Shown piece after piece: positions 25,359-33,184 of a stretch of 64,000 nucleotides of DNA (position 1 is its first letter; each line of letters begins with the position of its first letter). Both the position numbers and the translations under genes were made by a program. Origin of the DNA: Thermoleophilales bacterium. Its GTDB lineage: Bacteria > Actinomycetota > Thermoleophilia > Solirubrobacterales > 70-9. Location of the stretch: NCBI GenBank assembly GCA_020636895.1, contig JACJWZ010000003.1:138115-202114 (forward strand), read 5' to 3'. Under the pieces are notes generated by a model that saw only the letters and a list, made by a program, of their open reading frames with translations, did no database searches and was not told where the DNA came from.

Positions 25359-27998
25359 ATGGCTGACAGCACTGCACTTGCCGCATCCGCGGCCGCCGCG
25401 CCTACCGGCGCCGACATCGAGCGCGTTCAGAAGTTCACGCGAGAGCCGATCCTGCTCGAGGGCGAGTCCTACGAGGACCTCGCCGAGGGCGGCGCGCGCA
25501 AGCAGGCCTTCGACTCCGCGCTGGCCGAGATCGAGGAGGGCTTCGAGGAGCCCTCGCCCGAGTGGCGCCGCACCTACTCGCTCCTGCTCGGCCTCGAGCG
25601 CGTCCTCGCCAACGATCCCCCGGAGCTCCGCGACGGCGCTCAACTGAACGAGCACCAGGTCGACGCGCTCTCGGGCACCCTCGCGGCGATCATCGCCGAG
25701 ACCGAGGAGCCCGGCTCCAGCAAGGCCGGGCCGCAGAACGGCAACGGGGGGAACGGCGCCGCCGGCGACGTCGAGGACGAGGAGGAGGCGCTCGCCGAGG
25801 ACGAGGAGCCCGTTGACTGGGAGGACGACCTGGTCGACGAGGATGACGACGACGAGATCGTCACCGACGCGCCCGATGACCCCGGCGCGAACCGCCGCTT
25901 CTGGTTCGAGCACGCGACCGGCGCCGGCAAGACGGTCGCCGCGGTCGGGTTCGTCGAGGCCTCGCGCACCGGCGGCATCCTCATCCTCACCCACCGCCGC
26001 AACCTCGTCGATCAGTTCATCAGCGAGATCTCCACGCGCGGCTACGCCGACCGGCTGTCGCCGCCGCTGCTGAAGGGCAAGGACCGCGCCGACGGCCCGG
26101 TCACCGTCGAGACCTACCAGTGGTTCGTCCGCAACGCGGGCAAGATCTCCAGCGCCTACTCGATCGTGATCTGCGACGAGGCCCACACCGCGCTCGGCGA
26201 GAAGACCAGCGCCTGCATCCGCAACTGGCAGGGGCCCGTCTTCATCGGCATGACCGCGACCGGCGCGCTGATCGCCCGCCACGTGGCCGACCTCTTCCCG
26301 ACCCAGACCTCGCGCTTCGACCTCGCGCAAGCCGCCCGGCGCGGCGTGATCGCGCCGCTGCGCTGCATCCGCATCCCACCCGGCCCCGGCGTCCGCACCC
26401 TCGCCAACGTGCCGCTGCGCCGCGGCGAGGTCGATCAGGACTTCGACCAGGAGCAGCTCGCCGAGCTGCTCGACCAGGGCCCCTTCAACATCGCGATCGC
26501 CGACCTCTACCGCTCGCGCTTCAAGCGGGTGCCGGGGATCGTCTACACCGCCGGCGTCAAGCACGCGGTGAACGTCGCCGCGGCGATGCGCGACTTCGGG
26601 ATCAACGCCCGCGCGGTCTCCGGCGAGACTCCGAAGCGCGAGCTCGCCGAGACGCTCGCCGCCTTCGAGCGCGGCGAGGTCGACGTCCTCTGCAACGCGA
26701 TGCTGCTCGCCGAGGGCTGGAACTCCCCGCGCGCGACGATCTGCATGCACCTCGCGCCGACCGCGTCCAAGCGGATCTACCAGCAGCGCGTCGGCCGCGT
26801 CACCCGCCGCAACCCGGGCAAGGAGGCGGGGCTCGTCATCGACCTCGTCCACCCCGCGACCCGCAACGACGAGAACATCGTGACCCTGCACTCGCTGCTC
26901 GACCGCGACGTCTATCGCGGCGGCGCGATCGTCGTCGGCCCCGTCCGCCGCGGCCGCGGCCGCCGGGTCCGCGTCGAGAAGCGCGTCGTGCCGGTCTCCG
27001 CCGATCCGGAGCGGCGCATGCAGGTGCTGGAGCGGGAGATGTGGCGGACAGCCGTCGAGCGCCTCGACTACTCCGAGCAGCACGTCTGGGCGGCACTCGC
27101 CGGGGCGCGGGTGCAGCCGAACTCCTGGCGCAAGGCGAAGGCGATGCTGCAGCACGACCAGGCCAAGGAGCTGCGCCGCCGCTTCCTGCTCACCTGCATC
27201 CAGCGCAACCGCTCGACCCAGCTCAAGCTCAAGGCACTCAGCGAGCTCGCCCTGACCAAGGACGCCGACGCCTTCGACGAGGCGATCGACATGGTCGGCA
27301 CCTGGCAGCGCGACCAGCGCCGCGCCGGCGTCAAGGTGCTGCTGCAGGCGCTTGCCGAGAGCCGGATCGGCCGTCGCGATCAGGCCCAGGCGTGGGTCTG
27401 GCGCCTCGCCGAGTTCACCCGTGATTCCCACGAGGAGTACGCCGTCGCGCGCTGGCCGGAGACGAAGCGCCTGCTCGGGCTGTTCGTCAACTCCTCCGGT
27501 CGCGCCCACGGCAAGAACGCCCGCCGCCTCGTGCAGGCCGCGCGCGCACAGGACCGGCGGCTCGCGGTCGCGCTGCTCGCCGCCGCCGTCGCCCACACGC
27601 CCGAGGCCGAGGAGGTGCTGCGCGGCGCCCGGATGCGGATGGCCCGCAAGCCGTCCGCCGTCGCCCGCGAGCTGCTCCGCAACCTGCCGAAGAGCGGCGG
27701 CAAGAAGCGCCGCCGCCGTTCGAAGCGCTCCCGCGAAGGGGAGAACGGGAGCGAGAACGGCAAGCCGTCCAAGAACGGGGCCGACGCCGAGGTCGATGCG
27801 GTCGAGGAGACGGACGGGACCGAGGAGATCGAGGACGGCGAGGAGAAGATCGAGCCGATCGACGATCCGCTCCCCGGGGAGGACGCCGACGATCTCGACG
27901 GCGAGGGAGAGGCTGCGATCGACCCCGACGACATCGAGCCCTCCTCCGCGCCGGTCTCGAAGTCCGACCACGGCAAGCCGGGCGACCGCGCGGCGTAG
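25359..27998 (+). CDS. SF2 DEAD/DEAH-box helicase with acidic insertion and acidic tail
   Basis: An 879-aa superfamily 2 helicase. An N-terminal region ends in LNEHQ (96-100, Q-motif-like). An insertion of about 60 mostly acidic residues (114-176) then separates it from Walker A ATGAGKT (186-192). Further motifs are LTHRRNLVDQF (motif Ia), DEAH at 273-276, GMTATGAL (motif III-like) and YQQRVGRVTRRNPGKEAG (motif VI) near 472. Residues 560-770 are helical and resemble nothing recognised. The end is a KKRRRRSKRSR patch followed by about 90 acidic residues. It probably unwinds or translocates on nucleic acid. No nuclease, methylase or defence partner is adjacent. The start has no ribosome site. 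Confidence 0.8.
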   Translation: MADSTALAASAAAAPTGADIERVQKFTREPILLEGESYEDLAEGGARKQAFDSALAEIEEGFEEPSPEWRRTYSLLLGLERVLANDPPELRDGAQLNEHQVDALSGTLAAIIAETEEPGSSKAGPQNGNGGNGAAGDVEDEEEALAEDEEPVDWEDDLVDEDDDDEIVTDAPDDPGANRRFWFEHATGAGKTVAAVGFVEASRTGGILILTHRRNLVDQFISEISTRGYADRLSPPLLKGKDRADGPVTVETYQWFVRNAGKISSAYSIVICDEAHTALGEKTSACIRNWQGPVFIGMTATGALIARHVADLFPTQTSRFDLAQAARRGVIAPLRCIRIPPGPGVRTLANVPLRRGEVDQDFDQEQLAELLDQGPFNIAIADLYRSRFKRVPGIVYTAGVKHAVNVAAAMRDFGINARAVSGETPKRELAETLAAFERGEVDVLCNAMLLAEGWNSPRATICMHLAPTASKRIYQQRVGRVTRRNPGKEAGLVIDLVHPATRNDENIVTLHSLLDRDVYRGGAIVVGPVRRGRGRRVRVEKRVVPVSADPERRMQVLEREMWRTAVERLDYSEQHVWAALAGARVQPNSWRKAKAMLQHDQAKELRRRFLLTCIQRNRSTQLKLKALSELALTKDADAFDEAIDMVGTWQRDQRRAGVKVLLQALAESRIGRRDQAQAWVWRLAEFTRDSHEEYAVARWPETKRLLGLFVNSSGRAHGKNARRLVQAARAQDRRLAVALLAAAVAHTPEAEEVLRGARMRMARKPSAVARELLRNLPKSGGKKRRRRSKRSREGENGSENGKPSKNGADAEVDAVEETDGTEEIEDGEEKIEPIDDPLPGEDADDLDGEGEAAIDPDDIEPSSAPVSKSDHGKPGDRAA

Positions 27999-28020
27999 AC
28001 CGCTGGACGAGAGCGCCCCG

Positions 28021-28383
28021 GTGTCCGGCGAGAACCCGATGCGGGACGCAGGCTGGGGGACGACGCCCGACCGGGACGGCTTCAGCGAGCGCGACCCGGC
28101 GTTCCGCAAGCCGCGCCGCGGCGACGAGCGGATCCCCATCGCCGCACTCGTTCTGGCCATCATCGGGCTCGCCGCCGGGACGATCGGAGGGCTCCTGAGC
28201 TCACCCGGAGACGCCCGCTTCGACCTCACGGTCGGCGGGGGCTTCGCGCGCAGCGGCTTCGCCGTCGCCATCCTCGCCGGTATCTGGATCGCGTTCGGGA
28301 GCAGCCGCCGCGCCCCCGGCGCTCGCCTGATCGGGATGGGCTTCGTGGGCCTCGCGCTCCTGCTGCTGATCGCGTTCGCCTGA
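28021..28383 (+). CDS. Small membrane protein, unknown
   Basis: A 120-aa protein with a charged N-terminus (about 1-38) and three hydrophobic segments (about 39-60, 77-93 and 103-120), the last at the very C-terminus. The GTG at 28021 is chosen; an ATG six codons later is possible. It lies 22 bp after the helicase stop in the same direction, so it is likely co-transcribed. The family is not recognised. Length, codon bias and clean hydrophobic segments support it as real. Confidence 0.55.
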   Translation: MSGENPMRDAGWGTTPDRDGFSERDPAFRKPRRGDERIPIAALVLAIIGLAAGTIGGLLSSPGDARFDLTVGGGFARSGFAVAILAGIWIAFGSSRRAPGARLIGMGFVGLALLLLIAFA

Positions 28384-28393
28384 GCCGCAGCGG

Positions 28394-28420
28394 CGAGTCG
28401 CAGAAATCGGACCCAGTACG
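28394..28420. repeat. 27-bp sequence shared with 8661-8687
   Basis: Second copy of the CGAGTCGCAGAA-x-TCGGAC sequence, in the gap between the convergent small membrane protein and birA genes. Confidence 0.3.
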
Positions 28421-28460
28421 GCCGATATCCGCGGCTCGATGCAAGTGGCGACCGCCCTTG

Positions 28461-29180
28461 TCAGCCGAGCAGCAGGCTGACCTCACCGGAGCCGAGCGCG
28501 ACCGTCTCGCCCGTCGCCGTGCGGACGAGGAGGTTGCCGCGCTCGTCGATCCCGGCCGCGACGCCGGAGCGATCGCCTTCATCCGGCCCACCCTCCCAGC
28601 CGATCTCACGGCCCGCGAGCGCGTCGCGGGCGCGGAACTCGGCGAGCACCCGCTCGGCGGTGGCCTCGACCCACTCGCCGAGCGCGGCGTCGAGCGCCGG
28701 CCGCATGCTCTCGGGGGTGATCCCGCCGCCTAGCGAGATCGCCGGCCAGCGCAGATCGCGCGGGAACTGCTCCGGCTCGGTCGCGAGGTTGATCCCGATC
28801 CCGATCACGGCCCAATCCGGTGGCCGCGCCTCGATCAGGATGCCGCTGAGCTTGCGCTCCTCGACCCAGATGTCGTTGGGCCACTTGACCCGGCACTGGA
28901 CGTCGGCCACCGACTCGCAGGCCGCGCACACCGCCAGCGGCACCGCCAGCGGCAGCAGCAGGTGCGAGAGATCGAGTGGCCGCAGGATCGCCGAGTAGAG
29001 CAGCGCCTCATCGGCGGGCGCGCTCCAAACGCGGTCCCCGCGCCCCCGTCCCGCCGACTGCTCGGAGGCGGTGATCACCGTTCCCGAGGGAGCGCCCTTC
29101 GCTGCCAGCTCCTTGGCGACCGCGTTGGTCGAGCCGACGATCTCGTGATGGTGGTGGGGATCTCCGAAGGAGGCGGGCAC
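28461..29180 (-). CDS. birA: Biotin-[acetyl-CoA-carboxylase] ligase
   Basis: A 239-aa enzyme that attaches biotin to the carrier domain of biotin-dependent carboxylases through biotinyl-AMP. Motifs are STNAVAKELA, the ATP/biotin loop GRGRGDRVW near 45, KWPNDIWVEERKLSGIL near 100-116 and GIGINLA. The N-terminal DNA-binding domain of E. coli BirA is absent, so this is a class I, non-regulatory ligase. In the loop the usual GRGRRGRxW is changed at two positions. The GTG at 29180 is six bases after TAGGTT, suggesting a leaderless mRNA. Confidence 0.92.
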   Translation of the reverse strand: MPASFGDPHHHHEIVGSTNAVAKELAAKGAPSGTVITASEQSAGRGRGDRVWSAPADEALLYSAILRPLDLSHLLLPLAVPLAVCAACESVADVQCRVKWPNDIWVEERKLSGILIEARPPDWAVIGIGINLATEPEQFPRDLRWPAISLGGGITPESMRPALDAALGEWVEATAERVLAEFRARDALAGREIGWEGGPDEGDRSGVAAGIDERGNLLVRTATGETVALGSGEVSLLLG

Positions 29181-29186
29181 CGCACG

Positions 29187-29192
29187 AACCTA
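29187..29192 (-). promoter_or_regulatory. -10 element, probably leaderless (birA)
   Basis: TAGGTT on the minus strand, six bases before the GTG. Confidence 0.5.
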
Positions 29193-29254
29193 CCCGCCGT
29201 CGCACGCGTCAGCGACAATCGGCGCCAACCGAGACCAAGGAGACCGCCCCGCCG

Positions 29255-29329
29255 ATGTGGCCAGTCATCATCACCGTCGTCGTCATCGTCCCGCTGCTCG
29301 TCATCGCCTGGATGAAGGTGCGAAGCTGA
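29255..29329 (+). CDS. Candidate 24-aa single-pass membrane peptide
   Basis: A small ORF encoding MWPVIITVVVIVPLLVIAWM followed by KVRS. It is one hydrophobic helix with a basic C-terminal end, the layout of known bacterial membrane microproteins. AAGGAG lies 12 bases upstream, a little far from the ATG. It sits 41 bp before the ABC exporter ATPase in the same direction and may share its transcript. Too short for codon statistics; it could be chance. Confidence 0.4.
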   Translation: MWPVIITVVVIVPLLVIAWMKVRS

Positions 29330-29370
29330 CGGCCACGTGATCGCCTCGGTCCCGGCCGAGCACCCCTTTC

Positions 29371-30111
29371 ATGAGTGAGACGGTGGACATCGCGGAGCAG
29401 CCGGCGGCGATAACCGTCTCCGGCATCGACGTACGCCGGGGCGAGAGCAACGTCCTGCACTCCGTCTCGCTGGTGGCGCCGGTCGGAACCGTGACGGGCC
29501 TGCTCGGGCCGAGCGGCTGCGGCAAGTCGACGCTGATGCGCGCGATCGTCGGCGTCCAGGACCATGTGGAGGGACGGATCGAAGTCCTCGGGAAGCCGGC
29601 CGGATCCGCGTCGCTGCGCTCCCTCGTCGGCTACGTCACGCAGGCTCCCTCCGTGTACGCCGACCTCAGCGTCTCCGAGAACTTGCGCTACTTCGCGAAG
29701 ATCGCGCGCGCCGGGAGGGACCGCATCGCCGAGGTCATCGACACCGTCGGCCTCCACGGCTTCGAGGATCGGGTGACCGGTTCGCTGTCGGGGGGGCAAC
29801 GCTCGCGGGTGTCGTTGGCATCGGCCCTCCTCGGCAGCCCCGAGGTCCTCGTCCTCGACGAGCCGACGGTCGGCCTCGACCCGGTCATCCGCGCCGAGCT
29901 CTGGCGCACCTTCCATGCGCTCGCCGACTCCGGGACGACCCTGCTCGTCTCCAGCCACGTCATGGACGAGGCCGGCGAATGCGACCGGCTGCTGCTGATG
30001 CGCGAGGGGCGGATGCTGCGGGATACGACACCAGCCGCGCTGCGCGAGGAGAGCGGTGAGGAGGACCTGCAGAAGGCTTTCCTCGCCGTGATCGAGTCGG
30101 AGGGAAGTTGA
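29371..30111 (+). CDS. ABC transporter ATP-binding protein (ABC-2 exporter type)
   Basis: A 246-aa ATPase. Walker A is GPSGCGKST near 49-57, the Q-loop region is YVTQAPSVYADLSVSENL, the signature is LSGGQRSRVSLASALL, Walker B is VLVLDEPTVGLDP, and the switch His is in LLVSSHVMDEA. The stop overlaps the TTG start of the permease gene, so the two are translationally coupled. The family exports drugs, antibiotics or lipids; the substrate is unknown. The ribosome site is weak. Confidence 0.9.
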   Translation: MSETVDIAEQPAAITVSGIDVRRGESNVLHSVSLVAPVGTVTGLLGPSGCGKSTLMRAIVGVQDHVEGRIEVLGKPAGSASLRSLVGYVTQAPSVYADLSVSENLRYFAKIARAGRDRIAEVIDTVGLHGFEDRVTGSLSGGQRSRVSLASALLGSPEVLVLDEPTVGLDPVIRAELWRTFHALADSGTTLLVSSHVMDEAGECDRLLLMREGRMLRDTTPAALREESGEEDLQKAFLAVIESEGS

Positions 30112-30845
30112 CGCCGAGCGCCACCCTCGCGACCGCCCGCCGGGTGCTCTGGCAGATCAGGCGCGACCCGCGGACGATCGCGCTCCTGCTCGTCGTCCCG
30201 GCGGCGCTGCTCACCCTCCTCTACTTCGCCTTCGACGGCCAGCAGCAGGTCTTCCAGGGAATCGGGGCGCCGCTCTGCGGACTCTTCCCCTTCATCATCA
30301 TGTTCCTGATCACCTCGATCGCGATGCTGCGCGAGCGCACCACCGGAACGCTCGAGCGGCTGATGACGCTGCCGATCGGCAAGGCCGACATCCTCTTCGG
30401 CTACGGGATCGCGTTCGGCCTGCTCGCGGCCCTGCAGGCGATCGTCGTCTGCGGGGTCGGGTTCTTCGCCCTCGGCCTCGACGCCGCCCACGGCGCCTGG
30501 CTCGTAGCCCTGCTCGCGATCGGCAACGCGGTGCTCGGGATGGCGCTCGGACTGCTCGCCAGCGCCTTCGCGCAGACCGAGTTCCAGGCGGTCCAGTTCA
30601 TGCCCGCGTTCATCCTGCCCCAGTTGCTGCTCTGCGGTCTGTTCGTCCCCCGCGACGACATGGCGAGCCTGCTTGACACGGTCTCCTACCTGATGCCGCT
30701 GACCTACGCATACGACGCGCTCGCCCGCGTCACCAGCCCCGCGCCGCTCGGGAGCGACTTCACGATCGACGTCCTCGCCGTGATCGGCATCACCATCGCG
30801 GCGCTCGCGCTGGGAGCGGTGACCCTGCGGCGGCGGACTCCCTAG
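30108..30845 (+). CDS. ABC-2 type transporter permease
   Basis: A 245-aa integral membrane protein with six predicted helices and the ABC-2 features LREERTTGTLERLMTLP-like (here LRERTTGTLERLMTLPI near 75) and LPQLLLCGLFVPRDDM near 170. The start is TTG within TTGA, overlapping the stop of the ATPase gene, with GGAGGGAA upstream. It forms a two-gene exporter with that ATPase. Confidence 0.9.
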   Translation: MTPSATLATARRVLWQIRRDPRTIALLLVVPAALLTLLYFAFDGQQQVFQGIGAPLCGLFPFIIMFLITSIAMLRERTTGTLERLMTLPIGKADILFGYGIAFGLLAALQAIVVCGVGFFALGLDAAHGAWLVALLAIGNAVLGMALGLLASAFAQTEFQAVQFMPAFILPQLLLCGLFVPRDDMASLLDTVSYLMPLTYAYDALARVTSPAPLGSDFTIDVLAVIGITIAALALGAVTLRRRTP

Positions 30846-30861
30846 GCGGACCGAGTCGAGC

Positions 30862-31683
30862 TCAGGGCGCCGGCTCGAGCTCGACGACGTCGCCGACGCG
30901 GACGTCCAGGACCTCGCTGGCGTCGCCGCGGTTGACGGCCAGCGCCATGCTCCCCGAGGAGTCCTCGTAGAGGAGGAAGGACCCGTCGGAGACGTCACCG
31001 AACGTCCGGCCTCGCGCGGCCGTTCGGCGGCGACTGCGGGAGCCGACCGAGACCCGCGCTGCTCCGGCGAGGGGGTGCCCGGAGATGTGCTCGGCCGTCA
31101 GGTCGAGCGAGACGTTGCCGAAGCCGTCGATCCGGATCGCGTGCGCGAAGGCGCGGTTCTGCTGGATCTCCGGCAGCGAGAGCGGCGTCCGCTCCAGCGA
31201 GCCGGGATCGACCGGTTCTCCCGCGTCGGCGAGGCTCGCGCCCAGCGCCAGGTGGGCGGCGACGGGGGCGAACAGATCGCGCCCGTGGAAGGTCGCCGAT
31301 GCGCGCTCGAGCGCGAACCGCGAGGCGCTGATGTCGACGACCTCCGCCGGGCCGCCGAGCGCGTCGAGGGCGGGGGGCAGCAGCCCGTTGTCGGGGGCGA
31401 CGAACAGGTGGCCGCTCTCGGCGGGGCGTACCGCGAGCGCGCGCCGGTGGCCCCCGACGCCCGGGTCGACGACGGCGAGATGGACCGCATCGGGCGAGTA
31501 GGGGACGGTCTCGGCGAGGACCGCGCCCGCTTCGCGGACGTCGTGACGGGGGATCCCGTGGGTGATGTCGATGACCCGCACGTCGGGCGCGATCCGGGCG
31601 ATCACGGCCCGGCAGACGCCCGCGAAGTCGTCGGCGACCCCATAGTCGGTGAGGAAGGTGATGGGCATGCCTCTGTCGCTCAT
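30862..31683 (-). CDS. SAM hydrolase (SAM hydroxide adenosyltransferase, DUF62)
   Basis: A 273-aa enzyme of the fluorinase/chlorinase fold. The motifs TFLTDYGVADDFAG, DITHGIPRHDVREAG and AVVDPGVGG fit the family branch that hydrolyses S-adenosylmethionine to adenosine and methionine, not the halogenases. A C-terminal beta-barrel domain ends in VRVGDVVELEPAP. ATG at 31683 or an in-frame ATG at 31668 could be the start; family members begin close to the LTDYG motif, which fits either. A TACAGT hexamer 13 bases upstream is a possible -10. It is divergent from the patatin gene. Confidence 0.85.
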   Translation of the reverse strand: MSDRGMPITFLTDYGVADDFAGVCRAVIARIAPDVRVIDITHGIPRHDVREAGAVLAETVPYSPDAVHLAVVDPGVGGHRRALAVRPAESGHLFVAPDNGLLPPALDALGGPAEVVDISASRFALERASATFHGRDLFAPVAAHLALGASLADAGEPVDPGSLERTPLSLPEIQQNRAFAHAIRIDGFGNVSLDLTAEHISGHPLAGAARVSVGSRSRRRTAARGRTFGDVSDGSFLLYEDSSGSMALAVNRGDASEVLDVRVGDVVELEPAP

Positions 31684-31741
31684 CTCGCGGTGATCGACTG
31701 TAGAGGCTCGCGGTGATCGGCCCGGACGCGGCGGCGGGTCG

Positions 31742-33133
31742 ATGAGCGTGGAACTAGGACCTGCGGATAAGGCCGGGGCGCCGAGCGCGCGCGATGCTCC
31801 CGAGACCATGGTGAATCCGAGAGGAGACGGCCCGGGACCCCCGCGCGTGGCGGTCGTGCTGCCGGGAGGCGGCGCCCGGGGCGCGTATGAGGCCGGCGCG
31901 CTCTCGGTGCTGCTCCCGAAGCTGGAGGAGCACGGGCAGAGCGTCTCCATCTACTGCGGCACGAGCGTCGGCGCCATCAACGGCGCGATGCTGGCGTCGA
32001 CGGCTCACCTAGGTGGAACCGGGCAGGCGGAGGCGCTGGTCGAGCGCTGGCGCGGGATCTCCAAGGGCGAGGTGATCGGCCGCCTCCTCAGCCCCGACCT
32101 GCTCGTCGGGATCGGCAGCCTCGCCGGCGAGGCCGTAGGCGTTCCCGGGATGCGCTTCCGGGGCCTGATCGACCCGAAGCCGCTGCGGCGCAACCTCGAC
32201 TCCTGGATCGACTGGGACCAGCTGCACGCCAACGTCGCCACCGATCACGTGCGAGCCGTGTGCGCCATCGCCACGTCGCTGAGCAAGGGGCAGCCGGTCG
32301 GCTTCGTCGAGACGGCGGGCAAGGGGCGCGTCGAGCAGGGAGCGGAGGAGATCCACTACGCGCCGGTGGAGCTCGAGCCGGTCCACGTACGGGCCTCGGC
32401 GGCGATCCCCGGGATCTTCCCGCCGGTCGAGGTGCCCGGCCGCGGCCGCGCCGCTGGTCACTTCGTCGACGGAGCGACCCGTCTCAACGCTCCGATCCGG
32501 CCCGCCATCGACCTCGGCGCCGAGCGCATCATCGTGATCAGCTTCGAGCCGCTCGTCAGCGGTGCTCCGGGCAGGGTCGGCTCCCGCAAGCCGGGCTTCG
32601 CCGACGTCGCCGCGAACGTGCTCGACGGGCTCATGGCCGACCAGATCGTCGCCGACGTCGGGCGCCTCGTCGCGGTCAACTCCTTCTTCGCCGAGGACAT
32701 CGAGCGCAGCTCGGGTGCCGCGCGCGCCTACCGCCGCGCCCGCGGGCGACGGCCCTGGCGCAAGATCCCCTACGCGCTCGTCGCTCCACGCGAGCGCCGC
32801 CACCTCGCGCGGCTTGCAGAGCGCGTGCTGAAGGAGCGCTACGGAGGCCTACGCGCGCTGCGCGACCTCGACGTCGCGCTGATGGCGCGGGCGATGGGCG
32901 GCGGGCCGAGCCGCGGTGAGCTCCTCACCTTCCTCTTCTTCGATGAGCAGTTCATCGCGGCGCTGATCGACGCCGGCCGCCGCGACGCGCGCCGCTGGAT
33001 CAGCCGCCACCCGCACTTCTGGTGCTCGGACTCCGCCCACGACTTCGGCCTCGGATCCGACCCCGACCCGAGCGACATCGAGGTCGCGCAGCTCGCCGAG
33101 TGGCGTTCGATGCGCAGCGGCTCACGCCGCTAG
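31742..33133 (+). CDS. Patatin-like phospholipase
   Basis: A 463-aa lipid acyl hydrolase. Patatin features are the oxyanion loop PGGGARGAYEAG near 42-53, the nucleophile elbow GTSVG near 74-78 with catalytic Ser, and the DGA box (HFVDGATRLNAP) near 243. The C-terminal 150 residues are helical and basic and contain no recognised domain. There is no signal peptide, so action on membrane lipids from the cytoplasm is likely. The first 30 residues are poorly conserved in character; an in-frame ATG at 31808 could be the true start. No ribosome site is evident. Confidence 0.87.
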   Translation: MSVELGPADKAGAPSARDAPETMVNPRGDGPGPPRVAVVLPGGGARGAYEAGALSVLLPKLEEHGQSVSIYCGTSVGAINGAMLASTAHLGGTGQAEALVERWRGISKGEVIGRLLSPDLLVGIGSLAGEAVGVPGMRFRGLIDPKPLRRNLDSWIDWDQLHANVATDHVRAVCAIATSLSKGQPVGFVETAGKGRVEQGAEEIHYAPVELEPVHVRASAAIPGIFPPVEVPGRGRAAGHFVDGATRLNAPIRPAIDLGAERIIVISFEPLVSGAPGRVGSRKPGFADVAANVLDGLMADQIVADVGRLVAVNSFFAEDIERSSGAARAYRRARGRRPWRKIPYALVAPRERRHLARLAERVLKERYGGLRALRDLDVALMARAMGGGPSRGELLTFLFFDEQFIAALIDAGRRDARRWISRHPHFWCSDSAHDFGLGSDPDPSDIEVAQLAEWRSMRSGSRR

Positions 33134-33184
33134 GCGCGGGATCGGCTCGACGGGTCGCGACGCCGGCCTGAGCGGAGGTGGGGC

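Noticed and set aside
25329..28271. 980-codon open frame antisense to the helicase
   Set aside because: The helicase has all SF2 motifs; the antisense frame is a GC-rich shadow.
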